Shown here one piece after another: positions 1 through 6,666 of a stretch of 12,871 bases of DNA. Source of the DNA: Caldilineaceae bacterium (lineage in GTDB: Bacteria; Chloroflexota; Anaerolineae; Caldilineales; Caldilineaceae). The notes beneath the pieces are model-generated. The model was not told the origin of the DNA. It searched no databases and was given only the letters and a program-made list of their open reading frames with translations. Each line of letters starts with the position of its first letter. The first letter of the stretch is position 1. The DNA is taken from contig JAAUPU010000014.1 of assembly GCA_012032975.1 (NCBI GenBank), forward strand, positions 1 through 12,871, in the 5' to 3' direction. The translations under genes and the position numbers were made by a program.

Positions 1-182
1 GCGTAGAGCAGGCTGGAGTCCACCCCACCCGAGAACGCCACCGCAACGGGAGTCGCGGCCGAGAGCACGGCCGCGAGCCTCGCCTGAAGTTCTCGCATCG
101 AATCCTCGAGTCGCGCGGGGCCGAGCGGTTCGCCCGAGATCGAGGACGGGACCGAGGTGTAAGGAGTTGGAGAGATTGCCAT
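1..182 (-). CDS. PP-loop ATP pyrophosphatase, LarE-like (N-terminal part, runs off the window)
   Basis: The first 60 codons of a minus-strand gene are present, and the rest lies beyond the left edge. Residues 45-61 read TPVAVAFSGGVDSSLLYA, with the SGGVDS P-loop (51-56) of N-type ATP pyrophosphatases. This spacing and context fit LarE, the sacrificial sulfur transferase that matures the nickel-pincer cofactor of lactate racemase. ExsB/QueC-, NadE- or asparagine-synthase-like enzymes share the loop, so the exact family is not settled. The ATG at 182 lies 11 bases after the gpsA stop. A second ATG at 98 (residue 29), preceded by GAGG five bases upstream, would give the short N-terminus usual for LarE. 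G+C is high (about 68-70% in the first 120 bases), unlike the genes right of 720. Confidence 0.6.
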   Translation of the reverse strand, partial: MAISPTPYTSVPSSISGEPLGPARLEDSMRELQARLAAVLSAATPVAVAFSGGVDSSLLY

Positions 183-193
183 GGTGTCTCGAG

Positions 194-720
194 TCACTCG
201 TCCTTGAGGGATCGTTGCAGAAGATCGCGAATTCCCAGCGCCACCGGCTTTCGCTCGTGCACGATCCGATAGACCTCTTCGGCGATCGGCATCTCGACCT
301 CGAGCTGGTTGGCCAACGCGAACACCGCCTTGGCCGTATGGGCACCTTCGACCACGCCGACCGAGCCGGCCAGCACCTGCTCGGGGTCCTCCCCTTGGCC
401 TACCCGCACCCCGAACGCTCGGTTGCGCGAATGCTGACTGAAGCAGGTGACGATCAGATCGCCAATCCCGGAGAGCCCGGCGAAGGTCCGGGCCTGACCT
501 CCCCACGCCTCTCCCAGTCGAGCCATCTCGACCGAGCCGCGGGTCACCAACGCAGCGAGGGAGTTGTCGCCCAAGCCGTGACCCACGGCGATTCCCGCCG
601 CCACCGCGATCACATTCTTGAGCGCACCGCCAAGCTCGACACCGTCACATCGGACGATGAGTAACGCGCAGCGATCGTTGCGAACGCGTGCTGAACCGCG
701 AGCGTTTCGCGCTTGCTTGC
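194..720 (-). pseudogene. gpsA: Glycerol-3-phosphate dehydrogenase [NAD(P)+], C-terminal part only, one frameshift
   Basis: GpsA makes sn-glycerol 3-phosphate from dihydroxyacetone phosphate for phospholipid synthesis in the cytoplasm. Only the C-terminal part is present. It starts near ASKRETLAVQHAF and continues through GVELGGALKNVIAVAAGI (with the conserved active-site Lys), GIGDLIVTC, SRNRAFG and EMPIAEEVYRIV, ending LQRSLKDE, a typical GpsA C-terminus. The N-terminal NAD-binding Rossmann domain is missing; in its place the frame runs into the start of an ABC exporter gene. A single-base deletion at about 642-643 (a GG run on the coding strand that should be GGG) breaks the frame between SSSDV and GVELGG; restoring one base rejoins them. 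The fragment shares the high G+C of the LarE-like gene below it, probably its operon partner. Confidence 0.82.
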
Positions 721-924
721 GCCGGCGACAATGGCGTCGTCGACGATGAGCATGCTCAGATAGGTGAAATAAGATTCCAGAAAGGCCACCACGCCGATCA
801 GGCTCAGAAAGCCAACGACATAGGGCCAATGGGGCTTGGTCTGCGCAAGAATGCGCCTGACCGTCTGCCCATTGAACTGGGTTGTGAACTCTTCTTCCTC
901 GAGTTCGTAATGCTCAGTTGACAC
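721..924 (-). pseudogene. Second half of heterodimeric ABC exporter, first 68 codons only (fused to gpsA)
   Basis: The gene starts at a GTG (924) that overlaps the 3' end of the upstream exporter half by 11 bases. AAGGAG lies seven bases before it, inside the upstream gene, so the two are translationally coupled. The acidic N-terminus (YELEEEEFTTQF) is followed by VRRILAQTKPHWPYVVGF and a first membrane segment ending in the exporter motif LIVDDAIVAG. This is the start of a type IV ABC exporter half, expected to be about 600 residues. After about residue 68 the frame continues as gpsA sequence, so five membrane segments and the whole ATPase domain are lacking. The exact fusion point is uncertain, about 700-740. 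Assembly chimera is the likeliest cause, with a real deletion or recombination as the alternative. Confidence 0.75.
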
Positions 925-2839
925 GGCTCAACTCCTTCTGCAATTCGCTTTCGATGCGAGTTTGAGCGGCATAGATGCGCCGGTAAAGTCCGTCCTGTTC
1001 CATCAATTCGTCGTGGACGCCGCTCTGCACGATGCGGCCCTTGTCCAGCACCAGGATCAGGTCGGCGCTCATGACCGTCTGGATGCGGTGCGCGATGATG
1101 AAAGTCGTGCGATTTTCCATCAACTCTTCCAGCGCACGACGGATCAACGCCTCGGTCTCGGTATCCACCGCCGAGGTGGAGTCGTCGAGGATCAGAATGC
1201 GCGGATTCTTGAGCAAGGTGCGTGCAATAGCGACCCGCTGTTTCTGTCCGCCAGAGAGCGTCGTGCCTCGCTCGCCCACCAATGTATCGTAGCCGTCGGG
1301 CAGTTTGGTCAGGATCACGTCGTGGATCGCGGCCGCGCGGGCAGCCTCTTCCACCTCAGATTGGGGCACATCGCGGCCCACGCCATAGGTGATGTTGTCG
1401 CGCACGGTGCGCGAGAAGAGGAACGGTTCCTGCTCGACGATGCCGACCTGGCTGCGCATGTAATGGCGCGGGTAGTCGGTCAACTCGCGGCCATCCAACA
1501 GGATTCGCCCGTCGGTATAGTCGTAGAAGCGAGGCAACAGATTCACCAGCGAAGTCTTGCCCGCGCCGGTGGAACCCATCACCGCGATCCGTTGACCGGG
1601 CTGGCAGTGGAAGCTGACATCGTGCAACACAGCGGTTGTCAGGTCGGGCTTGCCTTGCGCTTCTGCACCATTCGACTGCCTGCCATTCGATCCCGCGTTA
1701 CTTGGCTCGGCTTGGCTCTGTCCCGCGCTGTCTTGTGCTGCATAGTCAAAGCTCACATGCTCGAAGCTGATTTCGCCGCGCAGATGCTTGGGTGGAACAA
1801 AGCTGTCGTCGTCCAGCACCTCGCGCGTCTCGCGGATCACGGTGGTGACGCGGCCAAACGAGACAAGCCCGCGCGACATATCCACGACCAGCCGACCCAG
1901 GTTGCGGATCGGCCAGATGATCAGCAGCAACATCCCGGCATAGGCCATGTAGGTGCCGACGGTGATCGTGCCGTTGATGGCCATGAGCGCACCCACGGTG
2001 AAGCCAACCAGCATCTGGATCCCGGAAAGCACATCCGAGATAGGCCAGTAGACCGAATGCATCAGCAACAAGCGCTTGCCGCGTTGATATTTTTTCTGAT
2101 TCTCTTCGTCGAACTTGCCCTCCTCGAATTCCTGGCGGGCGAAGGCCTTGACGACACGCACGCCGGTCAGATTCTCTTGCAGCGCGTTGGAAAGCTCGGC
2201 CTCTTGCTGCTGATACTCTTCATACGCCTTGGAGACGCGCTGGAAGAAGAAGATCGACATCGCCGTGATCACCGGGATGATGATGACCGAGATCAGCGCG
2301 AGTTGCCAGTTGATCAGCAGCAGGGCGCCGAAGTTGACCAGAAAGAGAAAGAGAATCCGGCTGGTCGAGATCGCCTCGGCGGCAAAGAAGCGGCGGATCG
2401 CATCCACGTCTGAGGTGACGCGCTGGATCAGTTCGCCCGTCTGGGCCTCGTCGTGATAGGCGAAGGGCAGACGCTGGATATGGTCGAGCAGATAGTTGCG
2501 CAGTCGCAACACGATCCCCTCGGCTGTCTTGGCTGCCAGCGTTCCGCTCAAGAAGGTGAAGCCGCCCTGGATCAGCGCCAGCACGACGAATCCGACAGCT
2601 ATCGTCCACAGCGCCACCGTCCTGACATCCTGGTCCAGATAGCTGTCCACGAAATAGCGCAGCAGCAGCAAGGTGCTTGTCCTGGCAATGGTCGCCAGCC
2701 CCAGGCTCAACGCGGCGACCAGATAGGTCAGACGGTAGCCGGCCATCAGCCGCCACAGGCCGACCAGACGGCTCTCTGTCGCGGTCTCCTTCAGATCGAT
2801 TGATTCCAGTTGTGCATTGGATAATTGTGCAACGGACAT
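914..2839 (-). CDS. ABC exporter half-transporter (membrane plus ATPase domains), degenerate-site subunit of a heterodimer
   Basis: A complete 641-residue exporter half. Six membrane segments occupy roughly residues 30-320 and the ATPase domain about 355-630. Visible motifs are Walker A GSTGAGKTS (422-430), Q-loop Gln470, signature LSGGQKQR (528-535), Walker B ILILDD and H-loop His584. The residue after Walker B is Asp553 instead of catalytic Glu (DDSTSAVD), the hallmark of the degenerate-site subunit of heterodimeric exporters such as TM287, BmrC and LmrC; the partner starts 11 bases before its end. A Ser/Gly/Asn/Gln-rich insertion of about 30 residues (368-400) sits between the A-loop Tyr366 and the next strand. 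The ATG at 2839 is chosen because AAGGAA lies eight bases upstream; a TTG at 2875 would add 12 residues without support. Substrate is unknown; multidrug or lipid export is usual for the family. It is preceded by a leader ORF and two terminators. Confidence 0.93.
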   Translation of the reverse strand: MSVAQLSNAQLESIDLKETATESRLVGLWRLMAGYRLTYLVAALSLGLATIARTSTLLLLRYFVDSYLDQDVRTVALWTIAVGFVVLALIQGGFTFLSGTLAAKTAEGIVLRLRNYLLDHIQRLPFAYHDEAQTGELIQRVTSDVDAIRRFFAAEAISTSRILFLFLVNFGALLLINWQLALISVIIIPVITAMSIFFFQRVSKAYEEYQQQEAELSNALQENLTGVRVVKAFARQEFEEGKFDEENQKKYQRGKRLLLMHSVYWPISDVLSGIQMLVGFTVGALMAINGTITVGTYMAYAGMLLLIIWPIRNLGRLVVDMSRGLVSFGRVTTVIRETREVLDDDSFVPPKHLRGEISFEHVSFDYAAQDSAGQSQAEPSNAGSNGRQSNGAEAQGKPDLTTAVLHDVSFHCQPGQRIAVMGSTGAGKTSLVNLLPRFYDYTDGRILLDGRELTDYPRHYMRSQVGIVEQEPFLFSRTVRDNITYGVGRDVPQSEVEEAARAAAIHDVILTKLPDGYDTLVGERGTTLSGGQKQRVAIARTLLKNPRILILDDSTSAVDTETEALIRRALEELMENRTTFIIAHRIQTVMSADLILVLDKGRIVQSGVHDELMEQDGLYRRIYAAQTRIESELQKELSRVN

Positions 2840-2877
2840 GGTCAAATTCCTTGTTGGCCAATCAGATTCCGCCAATC

Positions 2878-2919
2878 AAAAAGACGTAGGCGGTTGGATT
2901 TCCTCCACTGCCTACGTCT
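2878..2919 (-). terminator. Second intrinsic terminator in the ABC exporter leader
   Basis: On the minus strand AGACGTAGGC (2919-2910) pairs perfectly with GCCTACGTCT (2891-2882), a 10-bp stem with an 18-base loop, followed directly by a T tract (2882-2878). It lies about 40 bases before the exporter ATG and behind the first terminator. The plus strand has no T tract after the hairpin, so it faces only the exporter. The loop holds GGAGG, which could mimic a ribosome binding site. Confidence 0.7.
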
Positions 2920-2956
2920 CGAATGCAGGGTCACCCCAATGGGGATTCCAAGCAAT

Positions 2957-2991
2957 AAAAAAACCGCAGGCATCGGGCCGATGCGCTGCGG
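2957..2991 (-). terminator. Intrinsic terminator (attenuator) after the leader ORF
   Basis: On the minus strand CCGCAG pairs with CTGCGG and, after one bulged C, GCATCG pairs with CGATGC around a GCC loop. This 12-bp stem is followed by seven Ts (2963-2957). It begins 23 bases after the leader ORF stop and lies between the promoter and the exporter gene, so it must be read through for exporter expression. Confidence 0.88.
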
Positions 2992-3014
2992 CTGGTTTCT
3001 ACTGTGTCGTCGTG

Positions 3015-3104
3015 TCAACTAACAGCAGGCGCACTGATCCCTAGAACCAGGTAGTCCATAACTCCAGCAATTCCCGGAGCGAACTCTCTAAACAAGTTGG
3101 ACAT
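3015..3104 (-). CDS. 29-residue leader peptide upstream of the ABC exporter
   Basis: A short ORF opens with ATG at 3104, nine bases after a near-perfect ribosome binding site GAGGAGG (3120-3114), and ends with TGA at 3015. The peptide begins MSNLFREFAPGIAG, has a hydrophobic middle (MDYLVLG) and ends ISAPAVS. It lies about 50 bases downstream of a consensus promoter and 23 bases before a strong intrinsic terminator, and the exporter gene follows. It has no Cys and no recognisable modification or cleavage site, and no RiPP enzyme genes lie nearby. Position and context point to a regulatory leader peptide like BmrB before bmrCD. A small hydrophobic functional peptide is an alternative. I do not recognise the sequence itself. 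Codons 24-28 can pair imperfectly with the 5' arm of the terminator. Confidence 0.68.
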   Translation of the reverse strand: MSNLFREFAPGIAGVMDYLVLGISAPAVS

Positions 3105-3154
3105 CAAGATGCGCCTCCTCATGAAATATCGAGACCGAAAATGTATCAGAGCCA

Positions 3155-3184
3155 ACAATAGCACAAATGGTCGGGCGTTGTCAA
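3155..3184 (-). promoter_or_regulatory. Sigma-70 type promoter of the leader-ABC exporter operon
   Basis: On the minus strand TTGACA (3184-3179, perfect -35) is followed after 18 bases by TATTGT (3160-3155, -10). Transcription would begin near 3148, leaving about 28 bases before the GAGGAGG of the leader ORF. No promoter of similar quality lies closer to the exporter gene. Confidence 0.72.
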
Positions 3185-3262
3185 CCCCAAAATCGAAAAT
3201 ATTTCAAACGCTTTCACCACCACCAAAATGCTCTGCAATCTGCTCTGCCAGCGCAGACATGG

Positions 3263-3268
3263 TAGAAT
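3263..3268 (+). promoter_or_regulatory. Putative extended -10 promoter for the ROK kinase gene
   Basis: TAGAAT at 3263-3268 is preceded by TG at the extended -10 spacing (TGG-TAGAAT), 38 bases before the ROK start codon. No good -35 is visible 17 bases upstream. It diverges from the ABC promoter. Confidence 0.35.
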
Positions 3269-3306
3269 GAAGAGCGTATGAACAGATCGAGCAAAGCGAA
3301 GGAACG

Positions 3307-4278
3307 ATGAGCGAATTAATCGTTGGCGTTGACCTGGGAGGCACGCAAGTCCGCGCAGTTGTGGCCCATGCGGACGGCGAAATCGTGGCCCGCCACGCGA
3401 CGCGCACCAACGCCCAGGAAGGGCCACAAGCCGTCCTGGCCCGCATTGCGCGCGAGATCGGCCACGTGTTGCAGGGCCGAAGCGTGGCCGCGATCGGGGT
3501 CGGAGCGCCCGGACCCACCGACCCCAGCACTGGCCTGGTGCTTGTGGCGCACAATTTGCCAGGCTGGCGCAATGTCAATCTCTGCGATGAACTTGGCGAA
3601 CATTTTGATGCGCCGGTCTTTGTGGGCAACGATGCCAACTTGGCCGCACTGGCGGAACATCGCTACGGCGCTGGCCGCGGTTGCGGGCACATGATCTACC
3701 TGACGGTCAGCACGGGGATCGGCGCCGGCGTGATTGTCGAGAACCGGATGTTGCTAGGCGTTCGCGGGCTGGCCGCGGAACTGGGCCACACGACCATCGA
3801 CGCACAGGCTGAGCAGCACGGTGACAATGTGGTCGGCACATTGGAAGGTCTGACATCAGGCCCCAACATCGCCCGCCGCGCCCAAGAGGCGCTGGCGCTT
3901 GGCGCGAAAAGTCTGGCGCTGGAGGCAGCCGGCGGCCAAATTTCCGCGGTCTCGCCAGAATTGCTCAATCGCGCCGCACATGCTGGAGATACATTTGCGC
4001 GCGAGCAGTTCCGCGAGAGCGGTCGCTATTTGGGCATTGGCATCACCAACATGCTGCATACCTTCAACCCGGAACGCATCGTGATCGGCGGCAGCGTCTG
4101 GCTACATGCCCGCAACCTGATGATCGACAGCGTTTGGGAGACGATTCGCGCCCGCGCCGAGTCGCCCGAATATTGGCAGGAACTTCAGATTTTGGACGCG
4201 GCGTTGGGCGAAGATGTTGGGCTTCTGGGCGCGGTCGCCGTGGCCGCCGACGGATTGCAGCAACGAAACCACAAATAG
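3307..4278 (+). CDS. ROK-family sugar kinase (glucokinase-like) lacking the zinc Cys motif
   Basis: This 323-residue cytoplasmic protein has the sugar-kinase/actin fold. Phosphate-binding motif 1 is DLGGT (9-13), the catalytic Asp is 109 in GNDANLAALAE, and the second glycine loop is STGIGAG (135-141). ELGH (158-161) supplies the sugar-binding Glu and the conserved His. FNPERIVIGGSV (253-264) is also typical. ROK enzymes phosphorylate glucose or related hexoses and amino sugars with ATP; the DNA-binding domain of ROK repressors is absent. The usual CxCGxxGCxE zinc motif is replaced by QHGDNVVGTLE (170-180): the Glu is kept but all three Cys are lost. Start ATG at 3307 follows AAGGA by about four bases. 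A YchF-family gene follows after 12 bases, so the two are probably cotranscribed. Substrate cannot be read from sequence. Confidence 0.87.
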   Translation: MSELIVGVDLGGTQVRAVVAHADGEIVARHATRTNAQEGPQAVLARIAREIGHVLQGRSVAAIGVGAPGPTDPSTGLVLVAHNLPGWRNVNLCDELGEHFDAPVFVGNDANLAALAEHRYGAGRGCGHMIYLTVSTGIGAGVIVENRMLLGVRGLAAELGHTTIDAQAEQHGDNVVGTLEGLTSGPNIARRAQEALALGAKSLALEAAGGQISAVSPELLNRAAHAGDTFAREQFRESGRYLGIGITNMLHTFNPERIVIGGSVWLHARNLMIDSVWETIRARAESPEYWQELQILDAALGEDVGLLGAVAVAADGLQQRNHK

Positions 4279-4290
4279 AGCGAGAGCACG

Positions 4291-5361
4291 ATGGAAATCG
4301 GCATCATCGGTCTGCCCAACAGCGGCAAGACCACAATCTTCAACGCACTCACCCGCAGCGACACCAGCACAGCCGCCTTTTCCAGCGGTCAACTCGAGGT
4401 CCACACCGCGGTCGTGGATGTGCCAGACACGCGCGTGGATCGGCTCTCCGAGATGTACCATCCCAAGCGCACGATCTACGCCCAGGTCACCTACAACGAC
4501 ATCGCCGGCCTCGGCAAAGACGCGGCCAAGAGCGGACTGAGCGGTCCATTGCTCAACGCAATCGCAGCCAACGAGGCGCTGATGCTGGTCGTGCGCGCGT
4601 TCGAGGACGAGAACGTTGCCCACCCGGATAATTCGGTGGACCCGTTGCGCGATCTGGTTGCGATGGAGACCGATCTGATCCTCAACGACATGACGGTGCT
4701 CGACCGGCGCCTGGAGCGGTTGGCCGGTACGAAGAACCGGGGTACGCCTGAAGAGCGCAAGCGGATGGCTGAAGAAGAAGCATTGCTGCAGCGGCTGATG
4801 GCTGAACTGGAAACAGAGGTAGCCCTGCGCGACGTCGAACTCAGCGACGCCGAACTGAAGTCGCTCGGCGGCTTTGGCCTGCTCTCGCTCAAACCGCTCT
4901 TGCGCGTGATCAACGGCGGCGACGAGCAGACGGAAGCGGACTTTGCCGAAACGTTGGACGCCAACACCCTCTTCCTCCGCGGACGTCTGGAAGCCGAGAT
5001 TGCCCAGATGGATCCAGAAGAGGCGACCGAATTTCTGGGGGAATTTGGGATTACAGAGCCTGGTCTCAACCGGGCGATCCGCTACTGTTTTCAGATGCTT
5101 GGTTTGCTCAGCTTCTTCACGGTGGGCGACGACGAAGTGCGTGCGTGGACTGTGCAACGAGGCGCGCTCGCACCTGAAGCAGCGGGCGTCATCCACAGCG
5201 ACCTTCAGAAGGGCTTCATTCGCGCCGAGACGATCGCCTACAATGACCTGATCGAACTGGGCACCATGGCGGAGGCGCGCAAACATGGCAAGCTGCGTCT
5301 CGAAGGCAAGGAATACGCGGTCGCGGATGGCGACATCTTGAACATCCGCTTCAACATCTGA
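4291..5361 (+). CDS. ychF: YchF/OLA1-family P-loop NTPase with C-terminal TGS domain
   Basis: The 356 residues match the family's usual ~360. The P-loop is GLPNSGKTT (7-15; GLPNVGKS is usual) and switch II is DIAGL (70-74). A charged helical (coiled-coil-like) insertion spans about 125-180. The TGS domain starts around 274 and carries the family hallmark AAGVIHSDLQKGFIRAE (297-313). YchF/OLA1 proteins bind ATP in preference to GTP, associate with ribosomes and modulate stress responses. The nucleotide-specificity motif, normally NxxE, reads NGGDE (208-212), with Asp at the usual Glu place, so this is a somewhat divergent member. The start follows the ROK stop by 12 bases with a weak GAG-type site, suggesting one operon. 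No terminator with a T tract is visible after it. Confidence 0.88.
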   Translation: MEIGIIGLPNSGKTTIFNALTRSDTSTAAFSSGQLEVHTAVVDVPDTRVDRLSEMYHPKRTIYAQVTYNDIAGLGKDAAKSGLSGPLLNAIAANEALMLVVRAFEDENVAHPDNSVDPLRDLVAMETDLILNDMTVLDRRLERLAGTKNRGTPEERKRMAEEEALLQRLMAELETEVALRDVELSDAELKSLGGFGLLSLKPLLRVINGGDEQTEADFAETLDANTLFLRGRLEAEIAQMDPEEATEFLGEFGITEPGLNRAIRYCFQMLGLLSFFTVGDDEVRAWTVQRGALAPEAAGVIHSDLQKGFIRAETIAYNDLIELGTMAEARKHGKLRLEGKEYAVADGDILNIRFNI

Positions 5362-5430
5362 GCGCCGTCTGTTGGCGCCGCAAAGACCATCCCCATGCTC
5401 CCTGCATCTGCTCACTGAAGTGGTCAATTG

Positions 5431-5459
5431 TTTGTCGTTTGCCAGTCGATGGGTATAAT
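5431..5459 (+). promoter_or_regulatory. Promoter of the S1-domain protein gene
   Basis: TTGTCG (5432-5437) is followed after 16 bases by a perfect -10 TATAAT (5454-5459); shifting the -35 to TTTGTC gives 17. Start of transcription would be near 5466, giving a leader of about 105 bases. Confidence 0.65.
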
Positions 5460-5465
5460 TATCGA

Positions 5466-5484
5466 GATGTGTGTTTGGCACATC
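5466..5484 (+). promoter_or_regulatory. Hairpin at the predicted 5' end of the S1-protein mRNA
   Basis: GATGTG (5466-5471) and CACATC (5479-5484) form a perfect 6-bp stem with a 7-base loop, exactly at the predicted transcription start. It may protect the 5' end of the message; a regulatory role is speculative. Confidence 0.35.
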
Positions 5485-5571
5485 CAGTGCTTATCTGAGT
5501 TATCCGCATGAACTAATGATTGAGGGGCGCGTTGTCAGGGCTAGTAACGTCGCCAGGTCGGGAGGCTATTC

Positions 5572-6636
5572 ATGAGCGAACAAGTAGAATCTGTGGCAGA
5601 GAATGAAGAGGTCGCGACCTCAGATGGTGCGCTGTCGCCGGAGCGTCCGGCGGGTGCGATTGCGCCAGAACCGGTTGCCAGTCTGAATGACGTTGTGGAC
5701 GCGACGAACGATGATGGTGATCTCACAGCCTCTGACGAACCTGTAGCTTCCGAAGCCGCAGCCATTGAGACAGCGGCCATTGAGACAGCGGCTGCATCCG
5801 TCGAAGAAGTATCTTCAAGCAGCGCCAAGGCAGAGCAAGAGCCTGCCAGCGAAGCAAGTGAGCCGTCTGAAGACGAGAATAGCGACGGCTCGCCCCGTGT
5901 GGTTAAGACGCTCCATGTTGGCCAAGAAGTCACGGGTGTGGTCAAGCGGATTACCGACTTCGGCGCATTCATCGACATCGGCGTTGGCCGCGATGGTCTG
6001 CTCCATGTTTCTGAATTGTCAATCCAGCGCATCGGCAAGGTCACAGATGTCCTGAGCGAAGGCGAAGAGGTCACGGTCTGGATCAAGGAGTTGGACCGCA
6101 AGCGCAACCGCATCAGCCTGACCAAGATTCCACCGGGCACCAAGACCATCCGCGACCTGGAAAAAGGCGAGATCGTCAACGGCACCGTAACGCGCATTCT
6201 GCCATATGGCGCCTTTATCGACATCGGTATCGGCCGCGATGCGCTGTTGCATGTGCGCGAGATGAGCAACGGTTTTGTCGAGAAACCCGAAGACGTGGTG
6301 CAGGTTGGCGAAGAGATTGAAGCGCGCATCGTCGATATCAGCCGTCGCCGTAGCCGTGTAGACCTGAGTCTGAAAGGGTTGCGGCCAGAGGCGGAGCAGG
6401 AAGCACCGTCGAATTCACAGGCGGACAGTTCTGATGAAGCCGACATCGAAGAGGTGGAAGATCAGTTCGAAGATGCAGTCGTGCTGACTGCGATGGAATT
6501 GGCGTTCAAGCGCGCGATGGAGGGCGATGGCGGAAAGCCAGAGGATCAGCTTGATAAGCGGACTGACCGCAAGCGTTCTCAGACAACCTCGACACAGGAT
6601 GAGATCATCGCTCGCACCCTCGAAGCCAGGTCGTAA
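5572..6636 (+). CDS. S1 RNA-binding protein with acidic N-terminal tail and two S1 domains (ribosomal protein S1-like)
   Basis: 354 residues. Residues 1-110 are an acidic Ala/Ser/Glu-rich tail without predicted fold. Two S1 OB-fold domains follow at about 115-187 and 196-270, each with the signature GAFIDIG(V/I)GRDxLLHV (131-146 and 213-228). The C-terminus (271-354) is again acidic, then basic (DKRTDRKR), including a predicted helix VLTAMELAFKRAME. S1 domains bind single-stranded RNA. Bacterial S1 usually carries four to six copies, so this is a short S1-like protein probably acting in translation or RNA metabolism; the precise role is not visible. GGGAGG (5560-5565) six bases before ATG fixes the start. 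The gene has its own promoter and strong terminator, so it is a single-gene unit. Confidence 0.86.
   Translation: MSEQVESVAENEEVATSDGALSPERPAGAIAPEPVASLNDVVDATNDDGDLTASDEPVASEAAAIETAAIETAAASVEEVSSSSAKAEQEPASEASEPSEDENSDGSPRVVKTLHVGQEVTGVVKRITDFGAFIDIGVGRDGLLHVSELSIQRIGKVTDVLSEGEEVTVWIKELDRKRNRISLTKIPPGTKTIRDLEKGEIVNGTVTRILPYGAFIDIGIGRDALLHVREMSNGFVEKPEDVVQVGEEIEARIVDISRRRSRVDLSLKGLRPEAEQEAPSNSQADSSDEADIEEVEDQFEDAVVLTAMELAFKRAMEGDGGKPEDQLDKRTDRKRSQTTSTQDEIIARTLEARS
5761..5790 (+). repeat. Exact 15-bp tandem duplication inside the S1-protein tail
   Basis: GCCATTGAGACAGCG occurs twice in direct succession (5761-5775 and 5776-5790), encoding AIETA twice in the disordered acidic tail. The unit is a multiple of three, so the frame is kept. 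Confidence 0.9.
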
Positions 6637-6666
6637 GCTTCCGCACCACCAATAGCGAAAGAAACA

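Noticed and set aside
962..2413. Long plus-strand ORF of 483 codons opposite the ABC exporter gene
   Set aside because: It is antisense to a clear exporter with all motifs, its translation is Gln/His/Arg/Asp-rich without any family motif, and it has no ribosome binding site.
3015..3104. Leader ORF as a RiPP or signalling-peptide precursor exported by the ABC transporter
   Set aside because: No Cys, no double-Gly or other cleavage motif, no maturation enzyme or peptidase domain nearby; the terminators directly behind it fit regulation better.
5363..5378. Hairpin GCGCC/GGCGC just after ychF as a terminator
   Set aside because: Only a 5-bp stem and no T tract follows, so termination is not supported.
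4102..5481. Long minus-strand ORF of 459 codons opposite the YchF gene
   Set aside because: Antisense shadow of a conserved gene, with no motif; it also runs across the YchF start region and the S1 promoter.
5541..6446. Ser/Thr-rich minus-strand ORF of 301 codons opposite the S1 gene
   Set aside because: Antisense shadow of the S1 repeats and acidic tail.
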